Part shown: piece after piece, positions 56,191-64,000 of the stretch
Layout of the letters: every line of letters begins with the position of its first letter
How positions within the stretch are numbered: the stretch's first letter is position 1
Source: Linanthus parryae
Taxonomy: Eukaryota; Streptophyta; Magnoliopsida; Ericales; Polemoniaceae
Direction: 5' to 3'
NCBI GenBank assembly: GCA_023055425.1
Contig: JALGPY010000002.1
Coordinates: 137,449,927 to 137,513,926 of the forward strand
DNA: 64,000 nucleotides
Position numbers and translations under genes: made by a program
The notes under the pieces: model-generated
The model's database searches: none
What the model saw: only the letters and a program-made list of their open reading frames with translations
Told to the model about the DNA's origin: nothing

Positions 56191-56816
56191 TGTGCACAAG
56201 AGATTCCGGCGGGGAGACCTCCGTGTGCACCGTGTGTAGTGGATCAAGGATCGCACAGGAAGAGTGAGGTTGTGTGTAGGGAGAGAGTAAGGCAGTAGCA
56301 ATTTCTGAGAGAGAGACAGAGGTTTGGCAGAGCTTCCGCGTATGGCAGTGTGTTCTCCTTTGTATGGAAAGGTTGACGATCTATATATACTGGAGAACAT
56401 GACCGTTGTAGTGTGGTTAATGCGCCCATTAATGGCGGCTTAATTAGCTTAACCATAACGGCACGTTCGTCCGAGTATATAGGAACCGTTAGAGCATGTG
56501 GTGTGCGAATACCGGAACCGTTACGAGGTTGACCGGGTTTGACCGGATTGATCGGGTTTATGGAGCTCGTGCCATAAATCTCTCAAAACAGTTACTAAAG
56601 GTCGCGTGCGGGCTTGGCTCGCACGCGACAGGGCTTACTCTAGCCTCCAAACCACTAAGTCCCTACAAGTCCCGTGCAGTGGTATGCGAGGGCTCTGTCT
56701 CGCAGCCCCCACATGGATCAGCTCGGCTGGTGATCCAGTGTGTGTGGAGCACAATATGGTGTGCTGGATGGCTGCCACGTGGCCAAGATCTGTCATGTCA
56801 GAAAGCAGTATCTACA
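56191..56816 (-). repeat. E2 5' LTR
   Basis: 626 bp, TGTGCACAAGAG to CAGTATCTACA. TATATATA at 56382-56389 would drive the genomic transcript leftward. Confidence 0.94.
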
Positions 56817-57036
56817 ACTGCTTTGAGTGTGGTGATGCTGAACACTTTATTAGAGAGTGTCCACACAAGAAAAGCAAGAACTTCCAGAAGAAAGATCATA
56901 ACAAAAGAAAGAAAGGTATGATAGCTTCATGGAGTGATTCATATAGCTCAAGTGACTCTGAATATGAAGAAGAACATTCCAACCTATGCTTCATGGCCAA
57001 GCATGATGAAAATATGAAAAGAATATTGAGGTAATG
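56817..57036 (+). pseudogene. E3 gag, zinc knuckle part
   Basis: Resumes after the duplicated ACTGC with CFECGDAEHFIRECPHK, a CX2CX4HX4C knuckle, then a Lys-rich and an acidic Ser-rich tail ending in a TAA near 57031. The frame matches the part before E2, so E2 landed in the codons just before the first cysteine. Confidence 0.85.
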
Positions 57037-57084
57037 GTAAACTATTTGTGCTTTTAATGCTTTTATTTCTCTTGTAGAACCCAA

Positions 57085-58500
57085 AACTGTGAAGGAAGCA
57101 TTACAAGAAGAAGACTGGATTATAGCTATGCAAAAGTGAACTCAATGAGTTTGAAAGAAATAAGGTATGGAACCTAGTTCCCCCACCAACAAACCAGTCT
57201 GCCATTGGTACCAGATGAGTGTTCAGAAACAAATTGGATGAAAATTGCAAAGTGATCAGGAACAAGGAAATGTTAATTCCTCAAGGTTACAATCAAGAAG
57301 AAGATATCTATTGTGGCCAGGTTAGAAGCAATTAGAATTTTACTTGCTTTTGCATCTTACAAGAACATGAAACTATTTCAAATGGATGTGAAGTGTGCAT
57401 TTTTAATGGTTACTTGCAAGAGGAAGTTTATGTTGCATAACCTCCTGGTTTTGAAAGTGATAAGTTTCCAGAACATGTTTACAAACTTGGCAAATCTCTT
57501 TATGGTTTGAAACAAGCTCCAAGAGCTTGGTATGAAAGATTGTCGAAGTTTTTGATTGAAAATGATTTCAAAAGAGGATTGGTAGACAAGACCCTTTTCA
57601 TAAAGACTCATGAGAAAGATATACTTGTAGTTTAGATTTATGTTGATGATATTCTATTTGGAGCTACTAATGATCTGTTATGAAAACAATTCTCAAGTCT
57701 TATGAGCAGGGAATTTGATATGAGCATGATGGGAGAGTTGAACTTCTTCCTTGGACATAAAATACATCATTTGAAGATGGGCATCTTTCTGCATCAAAGC
57801 AAGTACACTAGGGACCTGTTGAACAAGTATAGTATGTCACAATCCAAAGAAATCAAGACCCCCATGAGTTCCACACTGTCCTTAGATAAGGATGAATCTG
57901 GTAAGAGTGTCAATGTGAAAGAGTATAAAGGTATGATTGGATCATTGCTATACCTCACTGCTAGTAAACCAAATCATGTTCAGTGTATGTATGTGTGCAA
58001 GATTTCAGGTTAATCCAAAGGAATCACACTTAAGTGTTGTGAAAAGAATATTTTGTTATCTCAATGGTACCAAAGACTTAGGGCTTTGGTATCCAAGAAA
58101 TTCTAATTTTTCTTTGCATGGATTTTTAGATGCTGAATTTGCAGGTTACAAAGTTGATGGGAAAATCACTTCAGGAACTTGTCAATTCATTGGATCCTCT
58201 TTGATCAGTTGGCACTCAGATAAACAAAACTCAGTTGCTTTATCAACAACAGAAGCTGAATATATAGCTGCAGGAGCATGTTGCTCACAAGTGTTATGGA
58301 TTGCTCAACAGCTAAGAGACCTTGGACAGCTAGTGTAGTATCAATGGAAAAGAATCCAGTTCAGCATTCAAGAACCAAGCACATTGATGTCAGCCACCAT
58401 TTCATCAGAGATCATGCTGAGAAAGGTTATATTGTTCTCTAATTTTTTTCTAGTAACATGCAAATTGCAGATATCTTCACCAAACCATTTCTAGATGAAA
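57085..58500 (+). pseudogene. E3 RT and RNase H (protease and integrase deleted)
   Basis: Begins at the RT entry PKTVKEALQEEDWIIAMQ only about 50 bp after gag, so the usual protease and integrase are absent. Frames shift several times. RT has [20 protein letters not shown] and YVDDILFGA (near 57640). Then come MMGELNFFLGHKI and RNase H with LDAEFAGYKVDGK and STTEAEYIAAG, ending near TKPFLDERFSAL. Stops are present at several places, including just before YVDD. Confidence 0.85.
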
Positions 58501-59014
58501 GATTTTCAGCTCTAAGATTGGAATTAGGCATGCTAAATAAAGATGCATTGGTTTCGGGGGGAGCATCAGGTAAGGAAGGTAAGTTATTATGTGTTTCAAA
58601 GGTTTGAACTGATTTTCAAAGCTTTGTTGAAAATATTTTCAAAGCTTTGATTTTATTTGTTTCAGTATAGCAGCGTTTCAAGACCTTGAAATTATTTTCA
58701 TGGCCTTGAAAATAAGTGTGATAATTGGTTAGTCAATAATTCTTGGATCATTCAGTATTGGGTGCCATCTTTGTAGATATTTGCTCAATATTGCCCCTAC
58801 CTTTTTCAAAATCTTTTTTCAGCCTAGTATAGTACTAAATTATTTATTCCAACGTCTTCAAAGATTTGAATCTTCTCTGATCATTACAAATCTTTTGAGA
58901 TGAGAAGGATATTGAAGTTTCTTTTTTAAACTCAAACTCTTTCAGTATTTATCTTCATCTCTTCTCCTTCTATCCGTATCATTCCTGACTCTTTCTATTC
59001 TTCTCCAAACCCTA
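58501..59014 (+). other. E3 spacer between RNase H and the extra ORF
   Basis: No coding signal. It contains at least four TTTCAARRYYTTGAAA-like palindromes (58596-58715) also found in the E3 LTRs. Confidence 0.55.
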
Positions 59015-60814
59015 ATGAGCACTAGAAGAGCCTCTGACAGAACCAAGATGGCCGGTGGTTCAAAGCCTAGTAAAGAGAAAAAGAGAAAGACAGCTGAGGA
59101 TGAAGTTCAAACAATCAGTGGGGATTTAAGTTCTAGGACTCCCAGTGCAGAAGATGTTGAAGAACTTCCTCCACCAAAGAAGAAAACTAAGAAGGATGTG
59201 ACGCCATCTTCAGAAAAGAAGAATAATAAGAAAGAAAATACTGAAACAGAAAAGTAACCCGAAACACAGATCCCAAGTCCCAAGAAGCTGAAGAAAAAGA
59301 AGAAGGCCTCTCAAGATGAAAAGGAAAAAGAAAAGGTGACAGTGGAAGAACCAGAAGACAATGTGGAAAGAGCCTTGCAGATCTACTCAAAGAAATCTGC
59401 TCCTGATGAATCTTGGTTCATCAGAAACACTTCCAAAGTTTAGTGGTTGGATGGTTTTGCCTCTAGGCCTATTTCTTTATGTAGCTTGATCAATCTTCCT
59501 ATGTTGCTTGGAATGAACCTGAATTGCATTACAATGTTAAAGAAGAGCTCTCTTTGGTTCATGTTAAACCCTCCTGAGCTAGCCTATCCAAGACTTACCA
59601 GATTCTTCTATCTCAACATGAAGCAACTTAATAACTCTCCACAATTAGTAATCAAGACTAGAGTTGCTGGTGTCAATATGGAACTAGATCATGCTAAGTT
59701 TGGATCTGTCCTAGGCTGTCCTAAGAGGTATGACACACAGAACCATCCCCCAAAAAGTGAAGTGTTGAAGTTGGCCAAAGAATAATTCGTTCTACCCAAC
59801 ATCCCTACCACACCCAAACAGTTAACACACTCTGTGCTAAATGTTGAAGCCAAAGTTTTATTCACTATCTTGATGAGATGTATATTTCCAAGGGAACATT
59901 CCAAGGAGTTGATCACTGATAAGGTGCTATACATAATGTATCTGATTATGCATGGGTATGACATTGACCTTCAGAAACTTGTAATGGAACACATGCTGTT
60001 TAGCCAGACAGATCAGAGAAAGCATCCTTTGCCCTATGCCAATTTGCTCACTCTTTTCTTCCAACACCTTGAGATTCCAACTGGTGGTGAGGAGACTATC
60101 ACTTCTGGATTTGGTTTTCTTAATGATAATGCATTTGAGAAGATTGGAGTGGTGAAGACAAAATAAAAAATTTGTAAGCTGTATTCAGAGTTGACAGAAG
60201 AAGAGTTGAATGCAAAGAAGTTTCTTAAGCCTAAGACCTTGACTCCTACTTCAAGCCAGACCTCTCAGCCTCCTGATTTTTCTTCAGCTCTTCAGAGACT
60301 TGATGGTTTAGAGATGGACTCAAGTGAAATCAAAGAAAATCAGCATGGGTTTGAGACTGATCTCAGGCAGGTGAAGTACATGGTGGAGACCATCTTTAGA
60401 AGCATGACTGTGTTTGATGTCCCTGAGGATGAAGAAGATGTCAAGAAAGATGGTTCTGACAAGAACTTGCCAAGTGAACACTCAAACTGGGAAGAGGCTG
60501 CTCAAGACAATGACAAAGGAAAGCAGGTGTTAGATGAACAATTAGCTCTAGAGGGAGATGAAGTAGACAGTCCTGATTTAGATGTAATGCTGATAAATAT
60601 CAAGAAGAAGAAGAAATCTCCAAAGTCAATCTGTCCAGAAGTTTTTACTACTAAAGATCAGACAGAAGAAGAGACTGCTGATGTGTATGAAGAGGTTGCA
60701 GAAAACAGGATCACGATGAAGAGAGTGAAGAGGAAGAAGGAGATCAGGATGGAGATGAAGACCCAACCCCATAAACTTGCCTACTCTTTTTTTCCCACTT
60801 CTCTCTTTCTTTAA
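59015..60814 (+). pseudogene. E3 env-like extra ORF (broken)
   Basis: A reading frame in sense orientation after pol, where SIRE/Maximus copia elements carry an envelope-like ORF. It starts MSTRRASDRTK with a Lys-rich, low-complexity N-terminus. The middle (59440-59785) contains ELAYPRLTRFFYLNM, VAGVNMELD and LGCPKRYD, resembling the plant-transposon domain found in such ORFs. The C-terminal part (60191-60814) is acidic and probably coiled. Stops at about 59254, 59441 and 59783 and later frame changes break it. I see no transmembrane segment, so envelope function is not supported. Confidence 0.65.
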
Positions 60815-61095
60815 GTTTATTTTTAAAATTTTCCAAAGACTCTGATCCAACATTTTCTCATTCTTTTTGATGAACGTCAAAAATGGGGAGAAATCTTAGG
60901 TTGTTTTTATGCTTTAGTGACCTGTCTTTTGTTCAGTAGGAATTACCTGAAACCTATTTGTTTTTCTGCTTAAGTTTGTTATTGAATAAGTTGGATCTTT
61001 TTGGAACTTATGTGTTACTACTATTTGTGATGTGTGCTAATCAGTATTTTTTGCAGAAACTAAGGTTCAAACAAATTGAGGTTTTGTCTTTCATC
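60815..61095 (+). other. E3 3' untranslated region
   Basis: T-rich sequence between the extra ORF and the polypurine tract; no gene seen. Confidence 0.5.
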
Positions 61096-61106
61096 AACGG
61101 GGAGAT
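61096..61106 (+). promoter_or_regulatory. E3 polypurine tract
   Basis: AACGGGGAGAT directly precedes the LTR start TGTAAATTC. Confidence 0.8.
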
Positions 61107-62397
61107 TGTAAATTCACAAGTTTCACAGGCTTGAAATACAGAGCTATTTCAAGGCCTTAAACCAGTTTTCAAAGCCTTGAATCACAGGTTTTACAGGCTT
61201 GAAATAGAAGCCTTGAAATAGAATTCAAAGCCTTGAAACTGTCTGACCTGTATGCATATTCTAAGGGGGAGTTTCTCTGAATACTTCTGATCTTATTCTA
61301 ACTCTCTCACCCCTATATTTGATCCGTTATCATTTGATGATGAAAAAAAAGCTTATTCACATAGACCTCATTTGTTTAGCCTGTTTGACTTAGTTTTATA
61401 GGGAAATTTTATTTCCTATTTTGCAGGATTAGTTTCCTAATCTGGATTTTGCAAGAAAGGAAATATGGAGAGAATGTGATTCTGTGATCGATCAGACACT
61501 CTTGACAGCTTCTCAATTTTTTTAAAGATAAGATCAGAACAATATCTCCGAAGATTATGATCAACTATCCGTTGGAGAAGGCTGTTAAAAGAGTCAAAGT
61601 TGTTGCCTACAAAACAGGAAGTTTATTGCTAAAAATCAGGAATGATTTGCAGAGCATCTGATCTGTATAAATAGAGCTCATTTTGAAGCAACAACAACAC
61701 TCAACGGGAAAGAAGAGAGACACATTTCAGGATTGACAAGCATCAAAGAAGCACATCATTCTCACAATCCAACTCACAGAAGATCACTGCACTCTTCACC
61801 GCAGTTTTACACTTTCAGTGTTCTTCTGAGTTGTACTCAATTTGTATATCATTCTCATACTACTTCTATCTGTCATTCTCAAGGATTGTTCAAAGTGAAC
61901 AATAGAGAATTCTTAGTTAACTAGTTAGCTAGAGCAGGTACTAGATAGGTTAGATAGAACAACAAGCTGTAACAGAGTAAGGCATATGTCTGTGCTTGGG
62001 ATCTAGGGCTTAGCTTTTGATTAATAAGAATTGTGTTGAAAATCCTGTAGGGAGAAGATCCTTGAGGTAGACACGTAGGTCCAAGTGGACTGATCTCTAT
62101 AAATCCTGTGTCTCTTGCTTTTACATTTTCATTTGCATAATTGGTTTCTACAACAATCAAACTAGTATGTTTTCAAGGGTTTGAAACTCTTTTCAAGGCA
62201 TTGAAAAAGACTTGACTGTTTCTTTACTTAAAACTGTATTTCATCTCAAAGGCTTGAAACTGTTTCCAAGGCCTTGAACTTTATTGCTCTTCACATAAAC
62301 TTTTATCTTTGCAAGTTTTACAAAAAGTTGACGTACTCTATTCAACCCCCCTTCTAGAGTATCTGTGCTGGATTTCTACCTGCTTACTCCCCTTACA
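61107..62397 (+). repeat. E3 3' LTR
   Basis: 1291 bp, TGTAAATTCACAAG to CTCCCCTTACA, followed by GGTAC. TATAAATA lies near 61667. It is clearly diverged from the 5' LTR by substitutions and small indels. Confidence 0.88.
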
Positions 62398-63822
62398 GGT
62401 ACTTTGGGGGTATATTTGCACAATTTGAAAACAGTTGAGGCTTAGTTGCAGTTTAGGAAAAGCTATTATTTTTGTTTGGCATATGTAATCATTGCTATAT
62501 GGGTTGTTACTTTAGTAAGTTATATTGCTATAAAATAGTTTTGTTGATCAAATGAATTAGTCTTTTTAGTCTAGAAACAAAAGCTTTTTGTCTTACAAGT
62601 TTATAGATGTAAAGTTATATTTTATAATAATAAATGTAAGTTTATATAAATCGTATTCGGAATAAAAGCTGTATGTCACGTTAGTAAATTTTGGGGAATT
62701 AATAAGGGGTGGTTTGCATTGCATATATGACTTTATTTGTGTATGTGTGTTAGTAACATGTTAATTAGAATATTGCTAAACTTGTAGGAAATGAATTCTC
62801 ATACGAAGGGTACGTTGAGTACTACGACTTATTTGGAGTAGCGCTTTTTATTCAAAAGTAAATATGTCAGCCCTAGTGTGCCTAACGCCGTTTCGTGTCG
62901 AATGATTTTCTTTCCTACTTGTCTCAAAATGAGTTTATGTGTTATGTGCTATTTGAACACTTCATTTCTACTTGTTGAAAAGTTGTACCAAAAATACCAC
63001 AAAATCTAATAATCGAAGATAACGTAAAGTGGAAGAGTTGTGCGGGGTTGTTTCATGGTTACTATTGACTTAGTCGTGCGGACTTCGGTCTCTCGTCCGA
63101 TTAATTTATTTAATACGGTTGCAATGCCCCGAATAGGTCCTTGTACTCACTCTTCCAGCCGCAAGAAGTCTGTAAGGGGGTGTCGACACTGAAGGTCTCG
63201 GATGCTTGCGAAGTGGTTGGTTCTTTTTCGCGTATCAACAAGTTAACAAACTGGTTTTTGGATTGGATGCTATTAATGAAAAATGGAATATCATGAGTTT
63301 TTGGAATCCCATGATTTGGGTAATGGATGTGATTTGGAGAATAAAGATGAACTTATAATCTCTCATCTTATTTTTATAAGGGTCAAAGTTTTTACTTCCA
63401 CTGTATTTTAGCTAAACTACAACAAATTACTTATCGTTTTGCAAATTACTTCATCATCATTTTACATGCTTGGGTGTTTATTTACTCAGTATTTCCGCTG
63501 ATTTTTGGAAACTGTGGTGTTTTCTTTTGTTTTCTGCACCACAGGTCTAGATGATGGGAGCATAGCTTAGCGGGGACGCAAATCATCACTTAGACGTTCA
63601 GTGGCTCACATTTGATTCCTTAGAACTAGTTTCTGTCTTAGTTGGATTTTATGCCCGTGTTTGAAGTGCAACAATTTAAATGGTAATAATAAGTTTTACT
63701 TTGAGGATTTATGGATGTTTGCTTGGCATCCACTGTTTAATTCTCCTTGTATCCGGGTTTCGTCTTGGGTACAGAGTTACACCCCCCAGGTTTCTGGCTT
63801 GGTCATTTTGGGGGGTGTTATA
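62398..63822 (+). repeat. Chromovirus-like LTR, right piece
   Basis: Continues the LTR begun at 39036 (TTTGGGGGTATATTTGCAC) and ends CATTTTGGGGGGTGTTATA. It is preceded by a partly complementary ACACCCCCCAGG, as at the 3' ends of many plant gypsy LTRs. It is followed by GGAAG. Together the pieces make about 1.47 kb with no ORF, so a solo LTR is the simplest reading. Confidence 0.6.
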
Positions 63823-64000
63823 GGAAGAGCAAGGTAGTTGGAAAGCCCAAGGAAGTTTCCTTGAAGCCTACTGGTGGAATTGCTAAGGGCCCATGTCACT
63901 ATTGCAGTCAGACTAGACACTGGAAGAGGAATGACACGCTCCAACTACAAGTGCATAGTTGTCGGTGTAGTGATAATATTCCGGAAATCCGGGTTGTCGA
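63823..64000 (+). pseudogene. E4 gag, zinc knuckle part (runs off the window)
   Basis: Resumes the E4 gag frame after the GGAAG duplication: a Lys-rich linker with VVGKPKEVSLKPTGGIAKG, then CHYCSQTRHWKRND. This is a copia zinc knuckle with the last cysteine replaced by Asp. The frame stays open to 64000. Finding the two gag halves in the same frame 25.8 kb apart confirms the insertion limits. Confidence 0.8.

Larger units (their letters stand above)
41345..56816 (-). mobile_element. E2: Ty3/gypsy Tat-type retrotransposon with antisense genes
   Basis: 15,472 bp with two 626-bp LTRs and a perfect 5-bp duplication ACTGC (41340-41344 and 56817-56821). I count about six LTR differences, so this is the youngest large element here. 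Minus strand: primer site 56170-56187, gag-protease 56150-53538, pol to 49800, hairpins, repeat array, polypurine tract at 41971. Plus strand: a six-exon PMD gene and a 115-codon ORF. Two RNase H domains plus antisense genes and 3' repeats place it in the Tat lineage (Retand/Ogre relatives). Structurally complete, but pol carries at least two damaging stops. Confidence 0.94.
39085..62397 (+). mobile_element. E3: SIRE-like Ty1/copia element, internally deleted, carrying E2
   Basis: LTRs 39085-40376 and 61107-62397 with the 5-bp duplication GGTAC (39080-39084 and 62398-62402). The order is primer site, gag, (E2 insertion in the zinc knuckle), RT/RNase H, an env-like extra ORF, polypurine tract, LTR. 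Protease and integrase are missing, so it is non-autonomous. Without E2 it is about 7.8 kb. The LTRs show many differences, so it is older than E2. Confidence 0.88.
35030..64000 (+). mobile_element. E4: Ty1/copia element, outermost host of the right-hand nest
   Basis: The 5' LTR, tRNA-Met-like primer site and gag read on the plus strand. Gag is split between 38010 and 63823 by a 25.8-kb composite insertion and then runs off the window. Left flank CTGGA (35025-35029); the right flank is outside. The LTR shares its opening and several blocks with E6, so it is an Angela/Tork-like copia. Gag already carries stops, so E4 is defective. Confidence 0.85.

Noticed and set aside
59015..60814. Functional envelope gene in E3
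   Set aside because: Position fits the env-like ORF of SIRE elements, but the frame is broken and no signal peptide or transmembrane segment is visible.

Overview
The window is nuclear DNA of a flowering plant. Almost all of it is nested LTR retrotransposon sequence. The only host-type gene I can support is one single-exon kelch/beta-propeller-like gene at 3606-4868 on the minus strand. It lies 204 bp from a 1.1-kb Mutator-like transposon (5073-6166) with a perfect 9-bp target duplication. Plant identity is supported by the retroelement lineages present (Ty3/gypsy Tat type with two RNase H domains, SIRE-like and Angela/Tork-like Ty1/copia, TRIM-like elements), by plant tRNA primer sites and by a plant mobile domain (PMD) gene. 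I cannot name the species.

Layout. (1) 1-6360: gene-poor DNA, a small terminal-inverted-repeat element, the kelch-like gene and the Mutator-like element. (2) 6361-34422: element E1, a Tat-type retrotransposon on the minus strand, target duplication CTTTT. Its pol is split by a Ty1/copia element E5 (15406-20465) and a decayed Ty1/copia element E6 (20713-28857, duplication TATTC). (3) 34423-35029: a broken RNase H-like fragment. (4) 35030 to beyond the window: Ty1/copia element E4. Its gag is split by a composite insertion (38011-63822, duplication GGAAG) made of TRIM-like repeats and a chromovirus-like LTR. That LTR is split by SIRE-like element E3 (39085-62397, duplication GGTAC), and the gag zinc knuckle of E3 is split by E2 (41345-56816, duplication ACTGC). 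E2 is a second member of the E1 family, so the right half is nested four deep.

The most interesting system is the E1/E2 family. In sense (window minus) orientation it reads 5' LTR, tRNA-Trp primer site, gag-protease, reverse transcriptase, RNase H, a second archaeal-type RNase H, a duplicated integrase zinc module, integrase, three hairpins, a tandem-repeat array, polypurine tract and 3' LTR. Running antisense (window plus) between pol and the 3' LTR are two further transcription units with their own TATA-like boxes. One is a six-exon gene for a roughly 1300-residue PMD protein with a basic patch, acidic segments, a SUMO-interacting-like motif and a coiled coil. The other is a 115-codon ORF of unknown function. 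Exon boundaries and lengths agree between E1 and E2 once small lesions are allowed for, so these genes travelled with the element, introns included. Each PMD copy is broken at different places, implying an intact ancestor.

Limits: all family assignments come from reading motifs by eye. No database search, splicing data or dating calculation was run.
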